The notes beneath the pieces are model-generated. The model ran no database searches. It saw only the letters and a list, made by a program, of their open reading frames with translations, and was not told where the DNA came from. The position numbers and the translations under genes are program-made. A stretch of 64,000 nt of DNA, taken from positions 18,278,496 to 18,342,495 of the forward strand of contig OY855904.1 in the NCBI GenBank assembly GCA_963693305.1, in the 5' to 3' direction. Source of the DNA: Meandrina meandrites. Lineage: Eukaryota > Cnidaria > Anthozoa > Scleractinia > Meandrinidae. Positions 1 through 13,700 of this stretch are shown here, piece after piece (position 1 is the stretch's first letter; each line of letters begins with the position of its first letter).

Positions 1-834
1 CTCGATCGCTCGCTCTTTCTCTCATGACTTTTTAATATCATGCATTGTTTCGTTGTGACCTTGACTACACCGTGTTCCACTGCTGTAGCCAAAAGCTCAA
101 GAGATTAAACTTCAATTTACCGAAAGGGGAATTGAATTACTTAAAAAAATTCTTGACGCGAGAATTCGAAATTTTGTTTGATCTTTTTTCGAGCGACCAG
201 TCTGATCTAAGTCATGGTGACTTCAATGTTTCTGTGGCACATCTTCCACGTTGCCAACTTATTATCACTCATTATCGCCCGAAATTTTAATAATTGAATT
301 TTAAGGCTAGAAAAATAGAAAGGTTTATAGCAATTTAGTCAGTAAGAGAAGCTATACTTTAAAGGGAAGGGTTCTGTTGTTGTTCTGATGTAAGTAAATC
401 CAAAATAATAGATGTCATCAATAATAAATGGCAGTTTGGTTTTAAGTGACTGCCTTTGTTCCGCCGTAAATAAAAGCAGATCTTTTCTGTAAATTTTTAC
501 TGAGAGGAAAAATTCCCATCCAGTATGGATAGAAATTTGGATAATTTGCCCAAACAGTTTGTACAATTGTATTGTTTACCCATTTCTTGCTTGACTGAAT
601 TTGAAATTTCCATGCTCTTTTGCACAAGTTTGATTCCCCAGATACCCTCAGTGAACCCTGAAGAGTTTTATGTAGCCTTGTCTGGCATAAGTTCATTATT
701 ACATCTTTCCAAAATATTTTTTTGGTTTTAAAGGATCCTTTATTTTTTTAGAATTTTACCACTTTTTGCAAACAGTGCCCTTATGCAGGGCTGGTAAGGT
801 TACAGCACTGTATCTATCAGTCAAATACAAGAGG
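1..834. other. Intron or upstream DNA with no supported gene
   Basis: No coding exon could be supported here. The missing first exon or exons of the golgin-97 gene (about 50 residues) were looked for on the plus strand and not found, so they probably lie upstream of the window. The 81-codon frame at 45-290 has no recognisable motif. Confidence 0.5.
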
Positions 835-1400
835 GCTAATCCCCCCATCCCACCAACCCCCAGGTTAACTCCGGCCATAACCCTGGGCATTTGACACTTT
901 TGAAAGATTTTGTTCATACACAATGCTCCCTCCCCCACCAATGGCTGCTTAAACCAGAATGACATTCCTTTCCACAGTTTAACTTATCAAAGCTTTGCTT
1001 ACATCTTTCTTAGCCAGTCATGCCAAACCTCGCCGACTAAAGCAATCAAATGTTGTGTGATATGTCTTATCATGACCCTAGTGTCAGCAACCTAAATATA
1101 ACAAGCCTGATATGAAACGTTTTGGCCAAACAAATTAATTTCAAGTACAACAGGATTCTAAGTTCAAGATTTGAAGCAATATAACAGCTTTTCGGTTAAC
1201 AGCAACTGTCATTTTTGCCAATAGGTGTCAAAGCAACTGGGGTCGAAACAAAAGGAAAGCAATGTGGTTCAGGTTTAAGCAGCAGTTGGTGGGGGAGGGA
1301 GCATTGCATAACAAGCCCAAACAACAACTTTGAGGGAGACTACAGTTTACAGGGTCAAATGCCCTTCACACTAGCCTCAATTCCCCACCCTCTGCGGCTT
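835..1400. repeat. Foldback (MITE-like) element, ~0.55 kb
   Basis: The segment around 885-975 (poly-pyrimidine CTCCCTCCCCCACC block and its flanks) reappears as its reverse complement around 1250-1310, and outer parts also pair. This inverted arrangement around a short centre is typical of a non-autonomous DNA transposon. No target-site duplication was identified, so the ends are approximate. Confidence 0.5.
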
Positions 1401-1675
1401 TGAAAGAAAAAGAATAACTTACAAGAAAACAAGAAAACAAAGAAAACTCTGGGTTGAGTTGTTTGAAAGCTGATTTACACTAACTCGGGGCTAAAACTTG
1501 ATTGGAGGTTCAATTTCCCTTGTATTGCTTATATATATGTTTTGTGGAGTTTGAGATTAACTGACCTCACTATTGCTGAGTGACAATTTTAGTTCAATTA
1601 ATACATTTTTATTTCCGTTTTCATTTCTTTTCATTCCCTTACAAATTATGTTTTTCATTTCTACATACAATGTAG

Positions 1676-1763
1676 GTCAACACACGGTCATCCAAGGAAG
1701 AAATCCTTCATTTGCTGGCAAAGAAAGGAGAACAAGTCAACAGACTGGAGGCAAAGATTGCAG
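1676..1763 (+). CDS. golgin-97 exon 1 of those in window
   Basis: Acceptor TGTAG before and GTGAAT donor after; 88 bases, assumed phase 0 start, ending with one extra base. Encodes VNTRSSKEEILHLLAKKGEQ and a short continuation, matching the start of the golgin-97 coiled coil. Confidence 0.85.
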
Positions 1764-4700
1764 GTGAATTAATTGGTGCAAGATTAAAAATGTCATCTGT
1801 TAGTATATGAAGATTGCCTTCTAAGTACACTGTACAGAGAAAATTTCTAACATCAAAAAGCTAAAAGCTCCATATCAGTTTAATTTCTACACAATGATTT
1901 GTCAGGTTTTTCAGTCAATCTACTCAGGTATGTCAAATCAACAAAATTAATTAATGTCAAATCAACAAATTGATGTGCAGTAACAACAAATTTGTCTTCT
2001 TTATGATGCTTTCCATTCCATGCTGTAAGCACAATGCCCAGCAAATAAGACATTTATTTGTGTCAATAGTGAAAGTCTGATTGTCCATAAAATGAGTATT
2101 GAAGTTTGAGCTGTCTATGGATTCTACAGTGTACTCATCAGTTTCTACAGTGCGAAGAAAATAGTTAACAATTATTCACAGAAGTGGAGGTGAATAGTGA
2201 TTTACTGAGCCATGAAGCGGTAACGTACTAAATATCCACCACTTTGCCCAACACTGAGTTGAAAAAATGTAATACGTATATACCACACAGGCTGATTGGG
2301 AGGCATGGTGGCCTAATGATTAGTGCACTGGACCCTGGATTTGGTGGTCCAGGTTCGAGCCCTGGCCCGTCACTGTGATGTGAGACACTTTACTCTCATA
2401 GTGCCTCTCTCCTGCCAGGTGTATAAGTGGGTACCGGCGAATTTACTGCTGGGGGTAACCCTGCAGCAATGGACAAGTATCCCATCCAGGGGGAGTAGAG
2501 TACTCCTAGTCGCTTCATGCTATGAAAACCGGGATAAGCCCCGGCCTGATGGGCCACTAGGTTCATATGCAGACTTACTTTGCAGACCGAAACATTACTT
2601 ACTTTGCTTATCACCTCTGAGTTAACCAAACAGAATGCATGAAAAGCACTATTCACTTGTGTGGCATAATCTATACTAAAAGTACTTGTATCAATACATT
2701 GTACTTCCCTGGGATGGGATTGCTAGACAGTCTACCACAGGATATCCCCAGCCTTAATTTTGTCAGGCTGCTTTAGATAGCTCTAACAGTTTTCACAACA
2801 GATACCCATTTACACCATATGAAACGTCTGGGTCAAAAGAGACACTGTACATGTGACACAGCATATAGGCCACCACCGTATTCTTTTTTTTTCTAGTCAC
2901 CAAATGAAATTCCATGTTATCTTGGATTACTGGTATTATAATTTTTTGCCAACAGCACTGGTATTACGCTTGAATCTATTTGGTTGATAGCCAATTTAAT
3001 CTGCTTCTGGAATTTTTAGAGTTGACAACTGTACAGGTGAAAAGATTTGATTCCAATCAGTTGTGGTGATAACATTAATTGTCTCTGTTGCTGGCAATAT
3101 AACAGATATGGCAAGTCTTCTAAGAGAACAGACTAGAGTTAAAGAGTCACTTGAAGGTGCTCTTGAGAGACAGAAGGAAGGTATTTTCATAGTATAAATA
3201 ATATCTGTATGTTGACTGTTCTACATGTACTCCTAAATTAAATGTGCATGGACAATGAAAAAATATACTTCAAAAATTTATCATACTACAAGGTGAAGCT
3301 GGGATAATCAAAATTACTAGAAAGTACAAGTACATGTTGACAGACCAGCGAAAATGAGCAGGGTTACATTGAATTAGTCTTGAATTAGTCTTGATTTTCT
3401 ACTATCCTTGGCAAAGTTGCAAACATCATTCAATGGCATGATAATAGTGCCTGTGAGATGCCAATGTTAAATAAACATGTGCATGATATTGACAATGTAG
3501 AGTGGAGAACATGACTCGTAAATCATCAGGCATGCATTCATTTAGAAGAAGTTATTGTGTCTCCGATTAGAGGGCCTCTTTAGGCACACTAAAAGATTTT
3601 TACACTTAAATAAAGTTTATGATGATGGTGATGACAGACTGATCAAAGTGTCAATTCGTTTCAGAGCACTCCACAAGAATCAGAAGTATGAACAATGAAT
3701 TCGAAGAGAGATCTAAGAAAATGAAAAATGAGTTTGAGACGACTCTCAAAGAAAAAAATCAGGTATTTATTTTTAGACTTTATGTTTGGCTCTGTGTAGG
3801 TGATGGTTTCTAGCAAACACCTATGAATAAGTCAAAGTGCAGTTCCATATAACTATCTAGTGACTAGTGAACCCTTCAAAAATGGCACGCAGTCAACTGG
3901 ACATTTTTCCATAAACTAAGAACCCATCAAGAAGAAAAATTGTTATGGGCAAGGTGTCAATCAGTCAGTGATGCAATCTACTCAGAAAAAAAAATTTAAG
4001 TTCTGAACAAAAGCTGAACCTTTGATCTTCCACACACTGATCAACTGCGCTATGTGGGAGCTGGGCCATTTAAACTATTAACAGTTGCCACGTGTATATG
4101 TGAGATGGGTGCCTGGCATATCCAGGGGGCCTCCACTGTGGTAAGCTGGCCCCCCAGATGAAATAAAGCTCCCATGGCTGGTAATCCCCGCAAAGCAGCC
4201 ATGAGTCCCTACACCCTAGCACCTGTCACACTCACAGGTCAGTGGAAAGGAAAACAAAATAGGGGAAGGGAGGAGGAAGAACTCGCTGAACATCACTAAG
4301 ATTCCACCATGATACAAGAGCCTGACACCATGCTGTAATGTCTGGGAACATAGAATCCTGAGCGTGGCAAGAGCTAGGAACCGCTGACCACTTAGACAGC
4401 TGACTGTTCACTCATTGTTGGTTAACTTAGTTTTTAAACATTGCATTTAACCTCATTAATTGTTGACTCAAATATGACAAACTTTGCATGCATATACTGC
4501 TAGAATGGTTTTAATTTGTTGACAAGTGGGAGTGTCTATCACCAGTTACTGTACGTATTCATGTATACATGAACATGATTGTATGCATATTGGGAAGTTT
4601 TTCTGCTAACTACAGATGGAATTGTTCACACACAAAAACTTTGTCAATTGGGTGAGCAATTTCAATTTCAATGTCAATGAGCAATAAAAAATAGGGCAGG

Positions 4701-7700
4701 ACTTTCATATTAGTGATACCCTGATCACCAATGGCATAAAACAAAGGAATTTGAAAGACAAACAATATCTAAACCACAACACAGTTTCTGTTTCTGCAGT
4801 AGCTGCATTGAATGCAAATAATTTTTTAAAAATATGTTATTACAGCTGTATGTGAGATATCGTTAATGTGATATAATAAAGTTGTGTTAGTTACATCATG
4901 ATAATGAAAACCCACATAGTACATGTACATGCACATCTTCATTTTATAAGAATAATAACAATAATCATATTCAGTTGGATCTGAGTGTAAAAAGTTCTAT
5001 TGAAATACTAATAAAGTTTAAAAAATCACAAAAGATTAAGAGTAAATTTAAACTCTGACTGTAAAACAACACTGCCAGTTCGTAGCTCCTTTATAGCTTT
5101 TCTTATATGTGTGGAATTGTAATTTTTAGGAACTTGAAAATAAGCTGAAGGCCCTAACTTTGGTAAGAATCACATAAAATTGTTTGTTTTCAATAGATAT
5201 GTTATCAGACAATTAAAATAAAATGACTGTTAAAGTTTGAAGTTTAAAGTTGGAGTTGATTAAGATCATTTTAACGATCTTTCATTTTGAAATACAGAAA
5301 AAAATTTACACAAAATTGAATGAGTACCAATAAAGTAAGGTTTTTACTGTACTATATCAATTCTCACAAGGGAAAACTACATGATTTTAGGCAGTGTCAT
5401 AACTAATTTGACACAATATGTACAGTGTACATGTACAAACAAAAAATAACTTAGCAGCATGTCAAGGAAACGCCTTTCATTTACTAGTAAAATAACTGTA
5501 TTAATGTAATGTTCTTTAATTTACAATTAATAAGTTATTCAGCTGATATAAAAGAGTATTTCAGTAGCTTATTTTGAAACAGTTAAGTTGATAAACTAAA
5601 ATAGGTTAAGTATAGTTGTTTACGTTGACAAGATCCATTTAACACACTCGTACAAATATAATTTTGTAATTATAAACCATTCTGACGGTTTAGGAAAGCA
5701 CACGCTATGCAGACATGAATGAGCTTAACCATCTCCAACAACAAGAACTCACCAAGATGAAGTCCTTGGTAGGTTTTGCTTTTTGCAACTGCCAGCATTA
5801 TGTACAGAACGTTTTTAGTTGTGGCATGCTCTGTCTGAAAATATTAAATACTGTTGTGATTAATTTCTCAATTCTTTTTAACTTTTTTTTACAACAATGT
5901 CAGTAAGCAGCAGTTAAATTTAATCGTCTTAAGAAAAATCACAAAAAGATACTCTGATCTTTCTGTGACGTGGTACATGTAATGATTTGATTTAGCTCCC
6001 CTGCTCCAACAAGCCCCTTCGCTTCAATTAAAGGCCCCTCAGCTGAAGAGTTTTTTGTGTAAAGTTTCCTTATTGCAATAGATGCCCATACATGCATTCT
6101 CATAAGTGCATGTTTCAATTCATACATTGTATGTCCCCATTGTTTGAGTTGAGAACGTTTTGGAACTTTTTTTAACTCCTTTAGGGCAGATTTTGTTAAC
6201 GAACCTACTAGTTTGTAGCTTGGGCTGTTCCAACATTTCAAGGTAAATAAGCACTGCATCCAGTGCACTACCCCTCCCTTGAGCTTAAAAAGGTGCTCTG
6301 GGCACTGAAATTGAACACTTTGCGGTAACACAGAACATTCACACGTCTTTTGATCACGTAAGAACACCATCTAAACAATTAAAAAAATGTATTCAACAGA
6401 AGGAGTTTTTTCTAGTATTTTTTTAACAACTGTCACAAAACTGATACATGCTGTAATTATAGCATTAGCCACTGACTCCTCCAATCTCTTCAAGATTTGA
6501 TGGATCTTAAAACTATTACACTATTACACTATTACACTATTACACTGTGTTACAAATTCTTGTATTCATTATGCATGCATGTGCATGTCGAGTGCTAAAA
6601 ACTGCTCTGCATTCATGAACAGTGTAATATGAATAGGAGTTTGCTAGCAAGACCTCGTAAAATTGATGCTACTGTATTTATTAAACAATAATTTAATCCT
6701 CAATTTGTAATCAGTCTTTTATTTTCACTATTATTAAGAACAAAACATCAATTTTGTTAGCTATTTTAACTCACAGTTGTGCATGTTTAAGTGTATTTAT
6801 AAGCATGTGAAAACAGATGTTGCAATCCTTTCCAATTCGTGTTACAGCCTATTGTTTAGCTGTAGCCTCTATTTCAGTTGTTTGTGGGGTTGTCACGCTA
6901 TCTTTGTGCTAGCGGAGAGAAGCATTGCGTGACGACCCAATCAACAGCCGAGTAGGAGACTGCAGCTACAGCTACTGTGTAACGCTTGGAAACTATAATA
7001 ACTAGAAAATATGAACTATTTTTAACTGAAGTCTTATAAGCATTAATTTAACTTCAAATAATGGTAAGTGCTTGTATCAAACGCACAGCAACTGAAAACG
7101 ACAATTATTAAACATGCATTATTTAAAACATTGACCCCTTTCAAATTGAAAGCCATTTTATGAGAACACGATTTCGTATTTTCAGATCGAAGGAAAATGA
7201 ATTTTAACTATTTTAGTGATATTTATTTGAGAACAAACAAACATAAACTCTACCCTACAAACTGGTTTTTGTTTTCATTCTGAAAACCAACTGCTGTAGA
7301 ACACGGGTGTATTGTGGATAATGTTGTAACGTAATCTTAAAGTTACCATGTAAGTTGAAAAAAGAGTTGCATACAGAATTGCGATACCACCCTTTTAAAA
7401 ATAAACGTAAAATTTAAGGTATACATTGTGTTGAAATAATCGGTTCTGTAACCTTTAAACAGTTCATTCAGTACCAAACCGATGCTACTCGCAAAGCTGC
7501 AGAAATTATTGAAAAAAGCAAGGTAAGAACTAAACTGGTTAAACTTGTTAAACGTGTTTATCTCTTAAACAGAACTAACTTTGATATCAGCAAGAAATAG
7601 ATTAACTAGTTAGGGAATTCCTTTTAAATTGACTTCGTTATAAAAGTGAACGCTAAAAGAGTCGACTCTTTTAGCGTTCATTTTTATAACGAAGTCATTT

Positions 7701-10700
7701 TCACAAAAGTTATTGATTCGAATTTTAAAATTGTCGTAGAATTAGTCGATTTAACATTTGTGTCAAATTTACCATTTCAAGCAATTTTCATCTGTATTTA
7801 CATGAAGCTGCCAGGTCCTACTCACTTGGGTCATGGCGTTCCAGAAACGGGCCAAACAAAATAAAATCGACTGTAACTTGTAAAGTAGTTTAAACTGGAC
7901 TAAAACACAAAATACATGATAAGAAGCCAAATAGGAAATGGATGGTTAAAAGCTGAAAAGATTGTAAACGGACTGAAAAATGCATATCATGGTAAGAGTC
8001 ACTTTTCTAGCCGCTGAGCACTGGCTTGCAACTGAACTAAAGATTCTACCTTATCAGGACATGCCCAAATGAAGTGTTAAAAAAGATCATCTGTATTTTT
8101 ATTGTGTATTGCAGCAACTAGAAGACTTAGACAATGCCTACCTTGAGCAAAAGGGAGAACTGGCTGCCCTTCAGGAACGTTTAGATGACTTAGCTCGTGA
8201 AAGGTAGTTTTATTTTCAGTTGTTACTAATTTATTGTCAGACTCCCATTTATCAGTGCTATACATATATATTTTACCTAGAATAGTTCAGTGATAAATTA
8301 AAGGAAAAAACTCCATCAGGCAGGGCCTACCAGTAGCATAGAAGATATCTTTTTCGTATAGAGCATAGTTAGTAGAGAAAAAACGAAAAAAAAAACGCCA
8401 GCTGTGTCCGTTTTCACACCTCCTTTTCGTAGTCATAACATTTTGTTTTTGTTTTTGTTGATCAGAACGAAGTATGAAGCGCGTGACAAGCAGCATCAGG
8501 GTCGAGTAGGAACTCTTGAAAAAGAGAAGAATTTACTTCATGACGAACTAACGAACACTGTTAATGAATTAACTCAGGTGAGTGTCATTTCTTGTCCTAT
8601 TTCCGATATAGGAGACGGCTGCATGCAGGCTTTGTTTACCCGTCTCTGTATGTTATGAGGTATACCCTTAAACAATTGCTTGCTGTGAAGCTCTCAGTGA
8701 AGTGGTTAGTGTCAGTCATGCTGCAGAAGAGTGTTATTTCATATGCAGTTAGACAGCGAGCCCTAGTTTTCCGAGTTCAATATCGATCAAGGAAAACGAG
8801 GGCAAAGTTGTTTACCTTATTCGTACTAATTTTCGCAGGAACTTAATTTCGCGAAAATGGAAGGAGATTTCACGAGACTTAAATTTCGTGATTCGGCTGA
8901 AAAATCGCCTTGAAAGGAACTAAATTTCTCGAAAATTTACCAAAGACCAACCCGTGTTAACAAGCCTCAGAGTTGGTGTGACCTATCTTAAAGCCATATC
9001 TTTCAATGATATCGAATAAAACCTTAACAAGTCAGAACTTAAAACAGGTTGGTATGTTCGTTTGCGACAACAGGCAACATTTTAGTACACAGGTCAGCAT
9101 TTGCGGTGTTTCCTCTCTCTGTTGTGTGATTCGGATCGAGAAGGAGGACGTGAACGTGACTAATTATGTAAACGGATGCTAAGTTTTATAGGAGAATCGT
9201 ACACAGGGTATTAAATTTCGCGGGAACACTTTTTCGCGGTATTTTTGCAATAGCGAATATCGCTAAAACTAAGACCCGCGTAATTCTAGGTATTTTTAAG
9301 ACCAAAATCAAGAATCGTGTTACCTTTTGAGGGCAGCGCGCGCGCAGTCTATCGTGTTCTGTCAGCGAACAGACGGACAGCGATAAGAGAACCAATCAAA
9401 TTTGCGGATATCCTACAGAACACGTGTCTACTGATAATAAATGGCACGACGATTCACCTCCACTTCGGTGAATAATTGTTAACTGTTGATTGTTGGTCGT
9501 TTTAACTATGTGCGTTGGACTCCAGATTTAGACTGGTCTGAATTCTCAATCTGACGATGTTAAACAAAACTCTAGAATCTGATTGGTCATCATCAGCCTG
9601 GACAGTTTAGGCGTTATGCCTTAGTAATTGGGCAGTATGCGTTATTTGCGTGTGCTGCTTTTATTTTAAGGAGGCTCACAACAGTTTTACCACCGTGGGA
9701 AGCCTGGGCTCCAACGCGCGCGTCACGCTGTTTTACACGCGCGAAATTTAAAGTCTGCGAAAAGCAAAACAAACATGGCGGCGCTAGGCTTTTTTCGTAA
9801 AAGATTGGTTTTGGCTAGTTTTCGAACAGTTTCGCGAGTTAAACATTTTTTCAAAGCAACAGCGTCTTTTCCCCCGGCATTTACGAAAGAAGAAAAAAAA
9901 TTACAACCAGCTCTCAGTCACCTGGCTGTAAAATATGAGGTCGATGCTGCGATCGATCGAGTAGGATATGGAGATCACGGAAAGTATGAAGAACACGAAA
10001 ACAGTCAAACTTCTAACTTTTGTTGGGCCCTCGGCTTGGCCGCCGCTATGCCAAGTTATTTATTTTTCAAGTCGGCGATGGTTTATGCTGCCGGAGAAAG
10101 CGACGACGAAAAGGACAACACGGCATGTTCCAAGGACAGTGACCGCTACAAAGGTTACTTCGCACCCAAAGAGCTTCAAAACCGTTTGAAAAATCTGGCA
10201 AAAGCCAATGTAAAACGAAAAATTGTAGCAGACGCTGAAGTTCAATCCACTGGAGAAATGGTTGAAATACCAAAGAAGAGAGTGACACGATCGAAACAGG
10301 TAATATTTTTTATTTGAGCGGCGAGCACAAAAAGTTACAAATTAGTTGTTAATTAGTTTGATTGACCAACATGTAAACCAATTTTTACAGCAAACTGAAG
10401 GCCAGTTGAATTCACCACTCACGGGTACACGGCTCATAGACCTGAAAGTCATGGCCAATGATCTGAAATCTTGTTTTTACTGTCATGCAGGTGAGTCAAA
10501 ACACAACAAAACTGACTTTATTTTGACTAAAATTTCAATAGAGACCACTTTTTAAAGGGAAAGGGTACCTTGGGCAAAATCTTGATTACAGTAAACAGAA
10601 ACTTTATTTTCATGAGATTTCTTACAGATTCTTGGTAGCTCGCAGGTAGTCAAGCTTTTCTAGGCAAGCCACTACTATATTGAATACAACATACTGCTCA

Positions 10701-13700
10701 AAAAGAAAAGTAAAACTACAAACGTACACAAATTACAGCTATAAAATCAAGATCCGATGTTGCATGCATTTCAAATAATGTTGACTCAACCTAATTGCCC
10801 CCCCCCCCCTTCTCCAAACTACCTCCACCAAGTAAACAAGACAGTATTCACAACAATTGCAAACACTTTTATTTTCCATTGCAGTAATTGGATTTTGTTG
10901 TCTTAGTCAACATCTGTCATGTAATGCTTGAAAACTTGTTTCAACAGCAAACAGTAATCATCTGTTTTATACATGTATAAAAAAACAGTATATGCACAAC
11001 ACTGAGACTTGGAAACATTTAATAAGTCCCATTCCTCTATTAAGCACCTATTCTCATACCACCCCTCCCCCCAGCCTCTGTGATCCTAAAAGTAGCTGCA
11101 GGAACTTATACAGGAAATATGGTATTTTCTTTAGAATGTTATTACAACATGTCTCAGAGTCTTAAAGCATGAAAAGTGATTTTACTTTGAAATAGCTATT
11201 ACACTGTTAGATACTATGAGACACTAACACCAATGTTTTGTTTATTTTTGACAATTGTGTACTAGCTGTTAGATATTGTTTCACAGGTTAGATAAAATCA
11301 CTTTTTAATTATGACAGAAAAATTAGGCAATATGTTTGATTAATATTCAGACCTTAACTCTAACAAACAAATCATATTCCCCTCAAAAGTTAACCACTCC
11401 TAGTCAAAATCCAATTGTTCACACAAACAACAATCAACTTTTGTGGTTTTCAGGCCCCCTGTCAATAGTCAACACTCGTGGTGAAGAAAGGAGGGGATTC
11501 AGCAGTGTATTTACCATAATGTGCACGCGATGTGGAAACCTAAACAAAATAAATACTTCTGGCCAGCACAGAGCTGGAAGCCGCGGGCCACTAGCGAGTG
11601 ATGTGAACACGAGAGCAGTTCTGGGATCCCTACATGTTGGAATTGGACAAACTCAATTAAATAACTTGTTAACTACAATAAATGTGCCACCAATTAGTAA
11701 TGTACTTTTTAAAAGGCGGGAAAGGGAAATCGGAAATGCAGTGGAAAATGTTACAAAGAAAAGTTGCAGGCAAGTTGTGGAACAGGAAAAGAAAAAAGCA
11801 GAAGAAAAATCACAAAATCAAGGGGGAGAGAACAGTCTAGTTGGAATAGCAGTTTCGTATGACATGGGGTGGCAGAGGAGAGGGAAGGGTCACAACTCTC
11901 TCACGGGTCATGGTACAGCAATGGGGCTAGTGACAGGGAAAGTTCTATCATATTCAACCAGGTGCAAGTCCTGCAGGTTTTGTGACTCTAGCAATAGGTC
12001 AGGAAAGGCAGCTAAAAATCATGATTGCAGAAAAAATCATACAGGTTCTTCTAAGTCAATGGAAAGGGACGTGGCTTGTGAACTTTGGAGGAGTGCCCCT
12101 GAAGCAGGTGTTAAATTCTCTACTTATGTTGGGGATGATGATAGTACAACTCTGGCAGATCTACATGCTAAAGTGCCATATGATGTCCAAAAGTGGTCCG
12201 ACACTGTTCACACTAAAAGATCTCTGACAAGTCGTTTATATAATCTCAAAGATCGCATCCAAGCATCAAAACTTTGTCCAAACTGTTCTATATTGAGCCA
12301 GAAAGTGATCAGCTATTTTGCAAAATGCTTTAGCTATGCTATATCTCAAAACAAAGGAAATCCAGAATCTCTAAAAGCAAGTCTAAACTGTATTGTTCCT
12401 CATGCATTTGGTGAGCATAATTTATGTGACATGTCCTGGTGTGGTTATAAAAAAAGTCCATCAACGTACAAACACAGTGACCTTCCAAATGGCAAGGATT
12501 TGCATGGCGAGCCCTTAAAAAATAACCTAACAAGCATCTTTTCTGACTATGCTACTGATATTGTTGTCAATAAGCTGTCTCCCTGTGCTAACTCTCAACG
12601 AAATGAAAGCATAAATAGCACCATTGCAACAAAAAACCCCAAAACTCGGTACTACGGCGGCAGTGAAAGTAGTGACTTCAGAATTGCATGTGGAATAGCC
12701 CAACGAAATGTTGGCTACAACTATGTCAGCCGAGCTTTAGAGGCACTCAATATCGAGCCTGGGCATTTCTGTGAGTCCAATGGAGATCTAATGGACAAAA
12801 AATCATTAAACGGCAGGAACAGGAAGTCAGCAAAAAGTTTCAAGTACAGGCGAAACCAGTTACACAATAAGAAAACTTCGCAAACTCTTCGAAAAGAAGC
12901 TACAGAGGGCAAAACATATGAAACTTCAGTTGGTTTGAATTTAGATACACGTGTACACCAGCCTTCACCAACAGCATACCCTGAGATTGAACATTTCTTA
13001 AAAAACATTTCGCAAAATGAGTTAAAAGAGTATGAGAAAATGGTACCGCCTTATACTGCCAAACCCAATCCAGAAACCCTATCCTATGACCCCACTAAAC
13101 TGTACACTTTCGTTATTTTTGACACCGAAACTACCTGCACTGGTAAACAAGCCGAATTATGTCAGTTATCTGCTATCAAGGAAAGCAATCTACAAATCTT
13201 CTCAAAGTACATTTTACCAACAACTAATATTAGTCCTGGAGCCACACGAGTCAACAAGCTTTCTGTAAAAAGTGTTAATGGGAAAAGACAATTATATAAA
13301 GAAAACCAACCAGTTGAGACGGTGTCCCTTGGTGAAGCGCTAAAGGAATTTCTGGCCTTCCTCGCTGGGTCACACCAGAAAGAATCTTGTACATTTTTAA
13401 TCGGGCACAATTCGTCCACATTTGACACCCCAATTCTTCTACGCCAGGGTGACGAAAATTTCCACCGCAGGCTAAAAGATAAAAATGTTTACTTTGGTGA
13501 CAGTCACATTCTTGTGAAATATCTGTTGAAAGAAAAACATCCAGCCCTTCAACTTCCATCAGGACATCCTTGCAAGTCGAACCAATCCTCTCTGTACTCT
13601 CACCTTTTCAACGAAAACTTCGAAGCGCATGACGCACTGGAAGATGCTACAGCACTACACAAAATTATCTTCAAATCTGCTCTTCAGCTGAGCAAAGAAA

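Noticed and set aside
2298..2372. tRNA gene suggested by A and B boxes
   Set aside because: It does not fold as an intact tRNA and the body is shared with other dispersed copies, so it is a tRNA-derived SINE.
5939..6370. 143-codon minus-strand frame in a golgin intron
   Set aside because: No recognisable domain, composition like shuffled sequence, and no splice or promoter support.
6513..6546. Possible CRISPR-like array
   Set aside because: Contiguous 8-bp units without spacers: a simple tandem repeat.
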